From positions 310,001 through 374,000 of the forward strand of contig CAJJAW010000005.1 in assembly GCA_905182195.1 (NCBI GenBank): DNA of 64,000 nucleotides, written 5' to 3'. This document shows, in pieces, positions 9,305 to 18,960 of the stretch. The notes under the pieces were generated by a model. That model saw nothing but the letters and a program-made list of their open reading frames with translations. It searched no databases and had not been told where the DNA came from. Every line of letters starts with the position of its first letter. The stretch's first letter is position 1. Source of the stretch: Alphaproteobacteria bacterium UBA4588 (lineage in GTDB: Bacteria > Pseudomonadota > Alphaproteobacteria > Rhodobacterales > Rhodobacteraceae). A program made the position numbers and the translations under genes.

Positions 9305-11803
9305 CTAGCCATCAACACGAATGGTTGTATTTTTTGGATCATAAGGGCTATCTTCGACCACTTCACAATTCCAGAGTTGATCCATAATTTTCACCTGAAG
9401 CTTCGTGCCGGGAACGGCCAATTCAGGGGTAACGTACCCTATGCCAATCGATTTTTCAAAATGCACTGAATAACCGCCAGATGTTAGACGACCAGCGCGT
9501 ATCCCTTGGTTATAAAGCACCTCGTGGCCCCATGGATCAGCGTCGGCAGGACCATCAACCAGCAGCGTACAGCATTTCACCCGTACTCCTGTAGCTTCCA
9601 TCTGCTCTTTACCATGGAACTCTTTAGATAGGTCAATAAACCGCGGTAAATCCGCTTCCAAAGGTGACGCATCACGCCCGAGTTCATTGCCAAACGCCCT
9701 ATATGATTTCTCCTGGCGTAGCCAGTTTTGCGCGCGCGCGCCCACCAGCTTCAGGTCATGTTTTTTTCCTGCTTTTTCTAGTAAATCAAAAAGATAGTTT
9801 TGCATTTCCATAGGATGATGCAGCTCCCAGCCCAACTCGCCAGTATAGGCCACACGTATTGCATTCACGGGGCACATGCCCAGCTCAATCTGCTTGGCCG
9901 AAAGCCACGGAAACCGCTTATTGGACAGTGCTGTGGCCGGATCAGGGTCATTGATGATATCTGACAAAAGCGCGCGTGATTTAGGTCCCGCAATGGCAAA
10001 AACGCCCCATTGCGTAGTTACGTCTTGCAGCTCTATGCGACCAAACTCGGCCTCTTTGTCTTCAATTGCCTTCTTCAGATAATCTTGATCATAAGCCGTC
10101 CAAGCACCAGCAGAAACGAGGTAATACTCCTCCTCAGACAGCCGTACGATGGTGTATTCTGTGCGCGTGGTGCCGTGAGAGGTCAACGCATAGGTCAGAT
10201 TAATCCGACCAATACGCGGCAACTTATTGCAGGTGAACCAATCCAGAAACAATGTGGCACCCGGGCCTTTAACAATATGTTTGGTGAAGGCCGTTGCATC
10301 CACAAGTCCTACACCTTCGCGAATAGCCTTGGCTTCATCTACCGCATATTGCCACCATTTCCCACGACGAAAGCTGCGAGCTTTTTCATCAAAATCTTCG
10401 GGCGCATCTAATGGACCAAAGTAATTTGGCCTTTCCCAACCATTCACCCAGCCAAATTGTGCCCCGCGAACCTTTTGGCGTTCATAGGCTGGGGCCGTGC
10501 GCAGAGGTCGCGCCGCCGGACGTTCCTCATCCGGGTGGTGCAAAACATAGACATGATCATAACATTCTTCATTTTTACGCATGGAAAATTCTGTAGTTAT
10601 CCAGTTGCCGTAGCGTTTGGGGTCAAGGCTGGCCATATCGATCTCAGCCTCTCCATCTACCATCATCTGCGCCATGTAATAGCCGGTACCGCCCGCAGCG
10701 GTAATGCCAAAGCTAAAGCCTTCGGCCAGCCACATGTTGCGTAGACCCGGTGCCGGACCTACCAGCGGGTTCCCATCAGGGGTATAGCAAATCGGACCGT
10801 TAAAATCATCTTTGAGACCACTTTCCTCACAGGACGGCACCCGATGGATCATAGCCATATATTGTTCTTCAATGCGGTCCAGCGCTAGCGGGAACAAGTC
10901 AGCGCGGAAACTATCAGGCACCCCATGCTCAAAACGGGCTGGGGCATCTTTCTCATAAACACCAAGAATCCATCCACCACGTTCTTCGCGTACATAGCTT
11001 TGCGCATCTGCATCACGGATCACCGGATGTTCAGGATTTCCAGCCGCTCTGTATTCTACCAGCGCTGGGTCTTTTTCCATCACCACGAATTGATGCTCAA
11101 CTGGGATGGCTGGAATTTTAATTCCGAGCATTGAGGCTGTGCGCTGCGCATGGTTCCCAGAGGCCGTCACCACATGCTCAGCTGTAATCACTACCCGTTC
11201 GTCAGAGGCAACCAAATTGCCACCTTTTTCAATCATTTTAGTGCAGGTTACTTCCCAATGCGTGCCAGTCCAATGGAAGCCATCCGCCTGCCATCTGCGT
11301 TCAATAGAGACCCCAAACTGCCGCGCACCTTTGGCCATGGCCATGGTGACATCAGCAGGATTAATATAGCCATCCGTGTCATGATAAATAGCACCTTTCA
11401 GATCTTCGGTATGGATCAAAGGCCATTTCTTTTTAATCTCATCTGGTGTCATAAACACATAAGGTACACCACAGGTCTCAGCGGTGGAGGCATATAACTT
11501 ATACTCGTCCATTCGCTCATCAGTTTGCGCCATACGCAGGTTGCCTACCACCGCAAACCCAGCATTCAAACCGGTTTCATCCTCAAGAGCCTTATAGAAG
11601 TCTACAGAGTATTTATGGATATGCGTGGTTGCATAGGACATGTTGAACAAAGGCAGAAGCCCTGCCGCATGCCATGTCGATCCAGACGTCAACTCGTCAC
11701 GTTCGATCAGCATGGTGTCCCATCCACGTTTCCCCAGATGGTAGGCAATTGACGTCCCAACGGCACCGCCACCAACAACCAAAGCTTTTACTTGCGTCTT
11801 CAT
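9305..11803 (-). CDS. Dimethylglycine/sarcosine dehydrogenase-like FAD and GcvT-domain protein
   Basis: About 832 residues from the ATG at 11803, chosen because AAAGGGAG lies just upstream; an in-frame ATG at 11836 lacks this. The N-terminal FAD domain has VVGGGAVGTSIAYHLG and GSTWHAAGL, in which family members attach FAD covalently to the His. The C-terminal half is a GcvT-like folate-binding domain (about 430 to the end) with FAIAGPKSR, GELGWELHHP and the DPKNTTIR end. Family members remove methyl groups from dimethylglycine or sarcosine in the glycine-betaine pathway and pass one-carbon units to tetrahydrofolate. The frame is intact. The exact substrate cannot be read from the sequence. 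Confidence 0.85.
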   Translation of the reverse strand: MKTQVKALVVGGGAVGTSIAYHLGKRGWDTMLIERDELTSGSTWHAAGLLPLFNMSYATTHIHKYSVDFYKALEDETGLNAGFAVVGNLRMAQTDERMDEYKLYASTAETCGVPYVFMTPDEIKKKWPLIHTEDLKGAIYHDTDGYINPADVTMAMAKGARQFGVSIERRWQADGFHWTGTHWEVTCTKMIEKGGNLVASDERVVITAEHVVTASGNHAQRTASMLGIKIPAIPVEHQFVVMEKDPALVEYRAAGNPEHPVIRDADAQSYVREERGGWILGVYEKDAPARFEHGVPDSFRADLFPLALDRIEEQYMAMIHRVPSCEESGLKDDFNGPICYTPDGNPLVGPAPGLRNMWLAEGFSFGITAAGGTGYYMAQMMVDGEAEIDMASLDPKRYGNWITTEFSMRKNEECYDHVYVLHHPDEERPAARPLRTAPAYERQKVRGAQFGWVNGWERPNYFGPLDAPEDFDEKARSFRRGKWWQYAVDEAKAIREGVGLVDATAFTKHIVKGPGATLFLDWFTCNKLPRIGRINLTYALTSHGTTRTEYTIVRLSEEEYYLVSAGAWTAYDQDYLKKAIEDKEAEFGRIELQDVTTQWGVFAIAGPKSRALLSDIINDPDPATALSNKRFPWLSAKQIELGMCPVNAIRVAYTGELGWELHHPMEMQNYLFDLLEKAGKKHDLKLVGARAQNWLRQEKSYRAFGNELGRDASPLEADLPRFIDLSKEFHGKEQMEATGVRVKCCTLLVDGPADADPWGHEVLYNQGIRAGRLTSGGYSVHFEKSIGIGYVTPELAVPGTKLQVKIMDQLWNCEVVEDSPYDPKNTTIRVDG

Positions 11804-12200
11804 CGCGAACGACTCCCTTTCACGTTGCGCATACATTGCCCGAAGTCACTCCAAAATAGGAAGACTTGCCGACCTCCCAGTTACAAAACCGACCTTGAAA
11901 CATTTTTCACGCCTGCACGGTTGCGTCTTTGGAGAAAATTCGGTTTGTTGACAAAGGGGTATTGCAGCCAACAAATATACTAATATTTAGAATATGATTT
12001 ACAGAGGTCTCCACTTTTGTCCATTATGGTTTGGTTCGAAATCATCACACTTATGAAGCAGGCACTTTCACAAGTACTATTTGGCCTGGGCTTTCATCGA
12101 GCCTGTTCGCCTCAAACAAGACTAAAAAATAGTCCAAGACGCACAACCTAAGATCCTGATAACTTAAAATTTACTCATACTACCTGAATATCGGTGTTAT
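11804..12200. other. Intergenic region, no gene supported
   Basis: About 400 bases lie between the DMGDH-like gene and the P1 peptidase gene, both on the minus strand. The part next to 11803 must hold the promoter and leader of the DMGDH-like gene, but I could not pin the elements. A TTGACA at 11948-11953 on the plus strand has no well-spaced partner. No terminator hairpin was found after the P1 peptidase stop. Confidence 0.5.
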
Positions 12201-13211
12201 TTAGCTGGACCTATATGTTGGTAAAATATCATCTGCGTGGCTAGTCGCTTCGTAGATGCCGCGAGCAATTGCACGGCTTAAGCAGACAGCAGCCGCAGCG
12301 CCAATATCACGAAATATATTATAATCAACAGCACCGTTGGTCGTAGAAACGCCAAAGATTAAATCACCATCAAGAGGTGTATGCGAAACGATAGCGCGTG
12401 CCATCCCATCGTGGGCAGTGACCGCTAGGCGATGACATTGCGTTTTAGTCAAAGGCGCATCGGTGGCAACAATTGCTATCGTCGTATTGGACATCTCAGC
12501 ATTGAAAACCATCATCGCAGCTTCTTTTAGACTTTGTTTTCCATCAAAGTTAGCATGCTCAGGGTCAACGCCCATACCACCAAATTCACCATCCACTTCA
12601 AAAGGCGCTGCCCAAAAATATTTGCCGCTAGCGGTGGTAACGCTGCCCATAGGATTGGCCACAACTAAAGCTCCCACCGTATAGCCATTTTTCAAAACAA
12701 CAGAAGCCGACCCTAAACCGCCCTTTTGCATTGCGGCCAAAGCGCCTGTTCCGGCACCTACCGTGCCAAGAGGGAATTCACCTGACGCAGTGCTGAGTGC
12801 TTCACGCCCAAGCTCACGGTATGGATTTTCCACCCAATCCTTGTTGCCACCATTAATTAAATCAAAAATGATTGCCCCTGGCACGATTGGAACCCGCATC
12901 GGGCCCACTGGGAAACCACGACCCATTTTTCGCAAACCATCCATAACACCAGAACACGCATCCAGGCCAAATGCAGATCCACCAGATAAAACAAGTGCAT
13001 CAATTTTATCAACTGTTTTATCCGGTGCTAACAGATCAGTTTCTTTTGTTCCCGGAGCCCCACCCATCACATGTACACTCGCCGTAAATGGCACGTCCCC
13101 CACCAAAACCGTACTGCCAGTCTTAAAAAAATTTACTTGGGAATTGCCAACCTTTAGTCCAGCAACATCTGTTATCAAATTTCTTGGACCAGGCCTAGAT
13201 ACAACGCCCAC
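12201..13211 (-). CDS. P1 family peptidase (DmpA/NylC/beta-aminopeptidase type)
   Basis: About 336 residues. P1 (S58) enzymes are Ntn hydrolases that split themselves into two chains and then cleave N-terminal residues from small peptides, beta-peptides, amides or nylon oligomers. Visible motifs are LSGGSAFGLDA near 76-86 and SNTTIAIVATDA near 241-252, where the family cuts between Asn and Thr and uses the new N-terminal Thr or Ser as nucleophile. A GGAGG lies 6 bases before a GTG at 13211; an earlier TTG at 13217 abuts that site and is less likely. The start overlaps the end of the SDR gene, so translation is coupled. It is the last gene of the peptide-importer operon. Confidence 0.9.
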   Translation of the reverse strand: MGVVSRPGPRNLITDVAGLKVGNSQVNFFKTGSTVLVGDVPFTASVHVMGGAPGTKETDLLAPDKTVDKIDALVLSGGSAFGLDACSGVMDGLRKMGRGFPVGPMRVPIVPGAIIFDLINGGNKDWVENPYRELGREALSTASGEFPLGTVGAGTGALAAMQKGGLGSASVVLKNGYTVGALVVANPMGSVTTASGKYFWAAPFEVDGEFGGMGVDPEHANFDGKQSLKEAAMMVFNAEMSNTTIAIVATDAPLTKTQCHRLAVTAHDGMARAIVSHTPLDGDLIFGVSTTNGAVDYNIFRDIGAAAAVCLSRAIARGIYEATSHADDILPTYRSS

Positions 13212-13947
13212 CGTCAACCTCCATTGCCACTCCAGTGATCATACTGGCCTCATCTGAACATAAGAAACAAGCAGCATTGCCCATGTCTTCTGGTGTCGAA
13301 AATCGACCTATTGGAATCGTTGATAAAAATTTTGCACGGATTTCTGGTGTATCTTCGCCCATGAATGACTTCAGCAGTGGGGTCTCACCAGCAACTGGAT
13401 TAATGGCATTAACACGGATTCCCGAAGGGGCGAGTTCAACAGCCATCCCCTTCGTCGCAGTAATCATCCACCCTTTTGACGCATTATACCATGTCAGGCG
13501 CGGCCTCGGGGACACACCCCCAGTCGAGGCTACATTCAGTATTGCGCCGCAGCCACGCTCTTTGAAGTGAGGAACAAATGCCTGTGCAGTCAGGTAGACT
13601 GACTTAATATTAACGTTGTACACTTTCTCAAAATCAGCGGCCGTTACGTCTTCTAATGCTAGAGGCAAATGGGTAGTGCCTGCATTATTCACTAAAATAT
13701 CCAAATGCCCAAAGGCTGTCAAAGCCGCATCTTTCATTGCAAGAACACTGTCCAAATCAGACACGTTACAAAGTTGAGCAATGCCTCCAATTTCAGTGGC
13801 AATACTTAGCGCACCGTCTAGATTTTGATCAGCTACAATGACCTGAGCACCTTCAGCGGCAAATTTTCGGGCAATGCCCGCTCCAAAACCAGAGGCGCCA
13901 CCTGTCACGACTGCAGTTTTTCCTTTAAGTCTCATAAAATCACCCAT
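13195..13947 (-). CDS. SDR family NAD(P)-dependent oxidoreductase
   Basis: 250 residues of a classic short-chain dehydrogenase: TGGASGFGAGI cofactor loop near 16-26, NNAG near 90, an active-site Ser in NVAST and YNASK. It should interconvert an alcohol and a carbonyl using NAD(P); the substrate is unknown. It overlaps the aldehyde dehydrogenase gene by 8 bases if it starts at 13947. An ATG at 13935 (MRLKGK) has GGGTGA just upstream and may be the true start. It sits between the aldehyde dehydrogenase and P1 peptidase genes, suggesting that it makes or consumes an aldehyde or ketone in the same pathway. Confidence 0.88.
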   Translation of the reverse strand: MGDFMRLKGKTAVVTGGASGFGAGIARKFAAEGAQVIVADQNLDGALSIATEIGGIAQLCNVSDLDSVLAMKDAALTAFGHLDILVNNAGTTHLPLALEDVTAADFEKVYNVNIKSVYLTAQAFVPHFKERGCGAILNVASTGGVSPRPRLTWYNASKGWMITATKGMAVELAPSGIRVNAINPVAGETPLLKSFMGEDTPEIRAKFLSTIPIGRFSTPEDMGNAACFLCSDEASMITGVAMEVDGGRCI

Positions 13948-15382
13948 GCCAAGCTGCTACTGTTTTTAATGATGAAAACCCATACAGCGCTTCAAAACCT
14001 TTTTCACGTCCATGCCCTGATTTACCAACACCGCCAAAGGGCAACTCAACCCCTCCACCAGCACCATAGTTGTTAATAAACACTTGGCCAGATCTTAACT
14101 TCTTAGCCAGCCGCATTTGCCGCCCCCCATCTTGGGTCCAAATGGATGCTACCAAACCATACTCAGTATTATTAGCAATTTCTATTGCTTCTAACTCAGT
14201 ATCAAATGGAATAATCACTTGCACAGGTCCGAAGATTTCATCGCGAGCAAGCGGATGATTTGAGGGAACATCTCTGAATAAAGTTGGGCGAACATAAAAG
14301 CCATCCTCGTGAGATACAATATTGCCCTGCGCTGCAACTTTTAAATCATAACCACGATCAATAAATCCAGAAACAATTTCTTTTTGTCGTGCAGAGATTA
14401 ACGGGCCCAGATCTAAATCATCCAGTGCAGAGCCAACGTTTAGTGAAGAATATGCTTCTCCCATGCGTGTGCAAACTGTATCGTAAACACCTCGCTGAAC
14501 AAGAATACGGCTAGATGCCGAACATGTTTGACCTGCATTTTGGATGCCTGCATTAACCAGAAATGGCAATGCTCGATCCAAATCCGCATCCTCAAAAACT
14601 AATTGAGGCGATTTCCCCCCCAATTCTAGTGTAACCGGAACGACGTTCTGTGCTGCCGCTGTTTGGATTAGCTGACCAGTTTTAACAGAACCCGTAAAGG
14701 ATAAATGTTGAATACCTGCATGGGATGAAAGCGCAGCGCCTGCCTCTGAACCCAAACCCGTCACAACATTAAGTGCGCCTGCCGGAAGTCCCGCCTTTTG
14801 CGCAATTTCTGCAAAAGCCAATGCAGTTAAGCAGGCTTCTTCCGCAGGCTTCAACACGCAGGCGTTACCCATCGCAAGCGCGGCACCCACGGATCTGCCA
14901 ACTATTTGCATCGGATAATTCCATGGAACAATATGGCCAGTCACACCATGCGGTTCGCGCAATGTGTAGACAGTGTACTCATCCAGATAAGGAATAGTTT
15001 CACCAGTAATTTTATCTGCTGCACCACCATAAAATTCCATATAACGAGCAAGAGCCACCGCGTCAGCACGCGCTTGCGTTAGCGGTTTTCCAACGTCTAT
15101 CGCTTCAATCTTGGCAAGGTCCTCCACATGATTAAGAACGGCCACTCCTACTTTGATAAGGATCCTGCCCCGCTCTAGCGCAGTCATTGCTCCCCACTCT
15201 CCCACCAATGCGGATTGAGCTGCATTAACGGCCGCATCAATGTCTGCAATGGTTCCACGCGCGATACTAGTGATTGGCCTATTGGTAGAAGGATCAATAA
15301 CTTCAATTTCAGCGTCAGCCTGAACCCAAACACCCCCAATTAAATTATGGGCCCTCGGGATATCAAACAGTTTCAATAGCAT
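13940..15382 (-). CDS. NAD(P)-dependent aldehyde dehydrogenase
   Basis: About 480 residues from the ATG at 15382, which has CGGAGG 6-8 bases upstream; a longer frame from 15415 is less likely. Family landmarks are PWNYPMQ, FTGSVKTG, LELGGKSPQ (general-base Glu) and GQTCSASS (catalytic Cys), then EIFGPVQ. It oxidises an aldehyde to the acid. The type resembles betaine-aldehyde and aminoaldehyde dehydrogenases, but the substrate cannot be assigned. It overlaps the ABC ATPase gene by 20 bases, linking it to the importer. Confidence 0.9.
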   Translation of the reverse strand: MLLKLFDIPRAHNLIGGVWVQADAEIEVIDPSTNRPITSIARGTIADIDAAVNAAQSALVGEWGAMTALERGRILIKVGVAVLNHVEDLAKIEAIDVGKPLTQARADAVALARYMEFYGGAADKITGETIPYLDEYTVYTLREPHGVTGHIVPWNYPMQIVGRSVGAALAMGNACVLKPAEEACLTALAFAEIAQKAGLPAGALNVVTGLGSEAGAALSSHAGIQHLSFTGSVKTGQLIQTAAAQNVVPVTLELGGKSPQLVFEDADLDRALPFLVNAGIQNAGQTCSASSRILVQRGVYDTVCTRMGEAYSSLNVGSALDDLDLGPLISARQKEIVSGFIDRGYDLKVAAQGNIVSHEDGFYVRPTLFRDVPSNHPLARDEIFGPVQVIIPFDTELEAIEIANNTEYGLVASIWTQDGGRQMRLAKKLRSGQVFINNYGAGGGVELPFGGVGKSGHGREKGFEALYGFSSLKTVAAWHG

Positions 15383-16958
15383 ACGTAACCTCCGGAAGTT
15401 TTGGTGCAGCGGCAATTAAACTTTGCGTGTAAGCATGTTGTGGATTGGAAAATACTTGTTCTGTTTGACCTTGCTCTACTATTTTACCAAACTGCATGAC
15501 TATCACGCGATCAGTAACCGTGCGTACGACTGACAGATCGTGACTTATGAACAGGTAAGCCAAAGGTCGTTTTTGACATAAATCAGCAATCAAATCTAAA
15601 ACCTGGGCGCGTATCGATACATCTAAAGCGGAAACGGCTTCGTCAAATATGATGAGTTCAGGTTCAATAATCAGCGCACGGGCAATGGCGATCCGTTGGC
15701 GTTGTCCGCCAGAAAATTCATGAATGTATTTGTTTGCATCAGTAGCTGATAAGCCAACATCCTCCAGAGCTTTTGAAACAGCAAGGCCTCTCTCTTTACC
15801 AACCGGAGCATTTTCTAAAACGTGAAGCGGTTCAGCAATCAGCCTATCCACGCGGTGACGCGGGTTGAAAGAACCATAGGGATCTTGAAATACAACCTGC
15901 ATCTTGCGGCGGACCTCCATATTCAGATTTTTTTGCACAAAAACGGGTTGCCCATCTAGCGTGATTTGGCCTTTTTGAACTTCTTCAAGTCCTAAAATAG
16001 CTCGTGTCAGAGTTGATTTTCCACAGCCACTTTCACCAACTAACCCTACACGTTCACCGTGGGATATGTGGAAACTGATACCATCCAATGCTTGAAGCTT
16101 TGGACGAGAGCCAAAAACCGAAGTGCGCGGCAAATTATAAGTTCGAGCTACAGATTCAACTGATAAAAGTGGTAGTGACGGTATATATTCAGGAAGATTA
16201 ACCCTGTGCGTAGACGCATTAAAGAGCGCCTTAGTGTAGGGGTGCCGCATATTGTATAATAACTCATGCGTGTCTTCAGCCTCAACAATACAGCCCTTCT
16301 GCATTACAATAATTTTGTCTGCAATTTCTGCCACAACTGCCAAGTCATGTGTAATGATCAATAGCCCCATATCAAAGTCAGCGACCAGATCTTTAAGAAG
16401 CTCTAGAATACGAGCTTGTGTTGTCACATCCAACGCAGTCGTAGGTTCATCCGCAATTAGTAGCTTTGGCCGTAATGCTATTGCCATAGCAATAACAACC
16501 CGCTGGCGTTGGCCTCCAGATAATTCATGCGGATAACGAGAAGGTTCAACGGTGAGGCCTACACGCTGCAACATATCTGCAGCGCGCTTATTAGCATCAA
16601 ACTTTGTGACCCTCTCATGAATTATAATAGTTTCAGCAACTTGGTCCCCAATCGTTTTTACAGGATTAAGAGCCGTCATAGGCTCCTGGAACACCATGCC
16701 CATAGCACGCCCTCGCATGCTACATAGATCATGTTCCGACGTTGTCAGAATGTCCTTTTCCTCTAACCAGATAGAACCTTTAGTCACAGATCCACGAGGC
16801 AAAAGCCCCATGACAGCTAGCGCCGTAAGAGATTTTCCTGACCCACTCTCCCCTGTGATCGCTACAATCTCACCCGAGAGCATATCTATAGAAACGTCCT
16901 GCAAAATTTGAATACCACCGATGGAAAGTGACAGATCCTTGACGTGCAAAAGGTTCAT
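15363..16958 (-). CDS. Peptide/nickel-type ABC transporter, fused ATPases (DppD-DppF)
   Basis: 531 residues containing two complete ABC ATPase domains, equivalent to DppD and DppF joined in one chain. The first has GESGSGKSLT, LSGGQRQR and LLIADEPTTALD; the second has GESGCGKSTL, FSGGQRQR and IIFDEAVSALD. Unlike in the BMP ATPases, both halves look catalytically complete. It powers uptake through the DppC- and DppB-like permeases, and overlaps dppC by 4 bases. Confidence 0.92.
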   Translation of the reverse strand: MNLLHVKDLSLSIGGIQILQDVSIDMLSGEIVAITGESGSGKSLTALAVMGLLPRGSVTKGSIWLEEKDILTTSEHDLCSMRGRAMGMVFQEPMTALNPVKTIGDQVAETIIIHERVTKFDANKRAADMLQRVGLTVEPSRYPHELSGGQRQRVVIAMAIALRPKLLIADEPTTALDVTTQARILELLKDLVADFDMGLLIITHDLAVVAEIADKIIVMQKGCIVEAEDTHELLYNMRHPYTKALFNASTHRVNLPEYIPSLPLLSVESVARTYNLPRTSVFGSRPKLQALDGISFHISHGERVGLVGESGCGKSTLTRAILGLEEVQKGQITLDGQPVFVQKNLNMEVRRKMQVVFQDPYGSFNPRHRVDRLIAEPLHVLENAPVGKERGLAVSKALEDVGLSATDANKYIHEFSGGQRQRIAIARALIIEPELIIFDEAVSALDVSIRAQVLDLIADLCQKRPLAYLFISHDLSVVRTVTDRVIVMQFGKIVEQGQTEQVFSNPQHAYTQSLIAAAPKLPEVTYAIETV

Positions 16959-17770
16959 GTCCGCTCCACCTTAATACGAGGATCAAAAAGATCTCGCAGA
17001 CCATCACCCATCAAATTCAAACCTAGAACCATAAGTAAAATAGCAAGCCCTGGGACAAGTGCTACATGAGGTGCGATGCTGACCAATGTTTGTGCATCAG
17101 CAAGCATACGGCCCCAACTTGCGGTTGGTGGTTGCGCGCCCAACCCAATGTATGAAAGCGAGGCTTCTGCCAAAATGCCGAGGCTAAATTGTATTGTTCC
17201 CTGGACAATCATCAAATTAGTAATGTTGGGAAAAATATGTTCAATTGAAATACGTGCCTCAGACTTTCCACAAACTCTGGCGGATAAAACAAAATCTCGC
17301 TCCCAGAGGGGAAGTGCTGCCGCACGTGTGAGGCGTGCAAAAACAGGAATATTAAAGATACCTATCGCAACAATTGCATTCACAGCAGACGCCCCAAAAA
17401 CAGCTGTGATCAGGATCGCAATTACCAAAGAAGGAAACGCAAATATAAGATCATTTCCACGCATTATAATTTCGTCAATAAAGGATCCTCGCCGGGCTGC
17501 AGAGAAAAGCCCCAAAGGCACGCCAATCGCAACCCCAATACCGACAGCCAGTAATGCCACGGCAATTGATGTACGTGCTCCCATCATGATCATTGAAAAA
17601 ATATCGCGGCCAAAGTGATCGGTCCCCAACCAATGATTAAAGTTAGGTTTTTTTAGTTTGTTCGCAATTTCTAGAGTTTCAATATCATAAGGTACCCAAA
17701 GAAAGGAAATACATGCCAACCCCATAAATACAAGGCTTAGAAAGCTACCAATAATTAGCCCACGTTTCAT
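16955..17770 (-). CDS. Peptide-type ABC transporter permease (DppC-like)
   Basis: 271 residues with an N-terminal membrane anchor and about five further segments. The motifs HWLGTDHFGRDIFS near 47-60 and the EAA loop near 190 (EASLSYIGLGAQPP) are typical of DppC/OppC. It overlaps the neighbours on both sides by 4 bases, showing tight coupling in the operon. Confidence 0.92.
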   Translation of the reverse strand: MKRGLIIGSFLSLVFMGLACISFLWVPYDIETLEIANKLKKPNFNHWLGTDHFGRDIFSMIMMGARTSIAVALLAVGIGVAIGVPLGLFSAARRGSFIDEIIMRGNDLIFAFPSLVIAILITAVFGASAVNAIVAIGIFNIPVFARLTRAAALPLWERDFVLSARVCGKSEARISIEHIFPNITNLMIVQGTIQFSLGILAEASLSYIGLGAQPPTASWGRMLADAQTLVSIAPHVALVPGLAILLMVLGLNLMGDGLRDLFDPRIKVERT

Positions 17771-18738
17771 ACTTTGCTTCTCAGTCTTGGATCAACAGCT
17801 GCATAGGCAAGATCTACCGCAAAATTAACCATGATCACTGTGAACACCAACAGCATCACAACACTTTCCACAACGATTAAATCACGGGCAGAAATAGCTT
17901 GGAAGATCAGACGCCCAAGGCCTGGTAAAAAGAAAATTTGTTCAATTATGATGCCACCAGCTAAAAGGAACGAGAACTGCAGGCCAATGATAGTAATAAC
18001 CGGAATAAGTGCGTTACGCACAGCATGTCTCCAGAGTGCTTGGCTTCGCGTCAGTCCCTTAGCGCGCGCCGTTCTTATGAAATCCTCAGAAAGCATGTCT
18101 AGTAACGAAGACCGCATAATACGCGCGAGAATGGCAGCTTGAGGGAGCGCCAATGATATAGCGGGAAGTGTAAGTGATTTCAGTCCCTGTAATGGGCTAT
18201 TCCAGCCCGGAAAACCTCCAGCAGAAAACCAACGCAAGTGAATTGCAAAAATCAAAACCATTATCATTGCAAACCAAAAATTAGGAATAGCAACACCCAT
18301 CTGTGTTGCCCCCATAATTGTGACATCACTTGCCCCACCGCGACGGCTTGCAGCTAAAATACCTGCTGGAAACGCGATGAGTGTGGAGAGAATTAGCGCA
18401 TAAATAGCAAGTGGAAGAGAGACCCAAATTCGATCCGAAATTAACTCCGAAACTGGTGTTTTATAGGTCCAAGAATTTCCAAAATCACCTTGCAATAAAC
18501 CAATTACCCAGTCAAAATATCTGACTGCTAGAGGCTGATCAAGGCCCATCTCGCTGCGCAATGCCGCAAGCGTGTCTTCTCGGGCGTTTATACCCAACAT
18601 AAACGAAGCAGGGTCACCAGGAATAACTTCAATAACTGAAAATATTACCAGCGACGCAATAACGAGACTAATAATCAGGGATGACAATCGACCAAGAGTA
18701 TAGCGGATCACTTCAAAAAACCTCACTGGCTCTGTCAT
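17767..18738 (-). CDS. Peptide-type ABC transporter permease (DppB-like)
   Basis: About 323 residues with six membrane segments. The N-terminal VIPGDPA motif and the GGIIIEQIFFLPGLG segment near 270 mark DppB/OppB. I use the ATG at 18738; a TTG at 18750 is an alternative. It follows dppA after about 220 bases that hold a stable hairpin. With DppC it forms the inner-membrane channel. Confidence 0.92.
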   Translation of the reverse strand: MTEPVRFFEVIRYTLGRLSSLIISLVIASLVIFSVIEVIPGDPASFMLGINAREDTLAALRSEMGLDQPLAVRYFDWVIGLLQGDFGNSWTYKTPVSELISDRIWVSLPLAIYALILSTLIAFPAGILAASRRGGASDVTIMGATQMGVAIPNFWFAMIMVLIFAIHLRWFSAGGFPGWNSPLQGLKSLTLPAISLALPQAAILARIMRSSLLDMLSEDFIRTARAKGLTRSQALWRHAVRNALIPVITIIGLQFSFLLAGGIIIEQIFFLPGLGRLIFQAISARDLIVVESVVMLLVFTVIMVNFAVDLAYAAVDPRLRSKV

Positions 18739-18924
18739 GCAGCCACTCAAATGATAATAGCAACATCATAAACAGGCTGTCACCTCTCAGGTTAGACAGG
18801 TATTCTCTGTAGCCTTAGCAACAATCACATGCCTATTACTATTCGTAAATAACATGAAATTCCTGCAACTTTTCAGTGCTGTAACTTAGGAATTATCTTT
18901 ACCTATTCTTATATCAGCACACAT

Positions 18925-18952
18925 GACCTTGGCGCTCATAAGCGCCAAGGTC
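18925..18952 (-). other. Stable hairpin between dppA and dppB
   Basis: A perfect 12-pair inverted repeat, GACCTTGGCGCT and AGCGCCAAGGTC, with a 4-base loop. On the transcribed minus strand no T-tract follows, so it is unlikely to be a full terminator. Such hairpins after binding-protein genes often block 3' mRNA decay or attenuate read-through, leaving more binding protein than permease. Confidence 0.65.
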
Positions 18953-18960
18953 AGTTATTT

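Noticed and set aside
11948-11981. Plus-strand TTGACA followed by TATACT as a promoter
   Set aside because: The spacer is 22 bases and no plus-strand gene follows.
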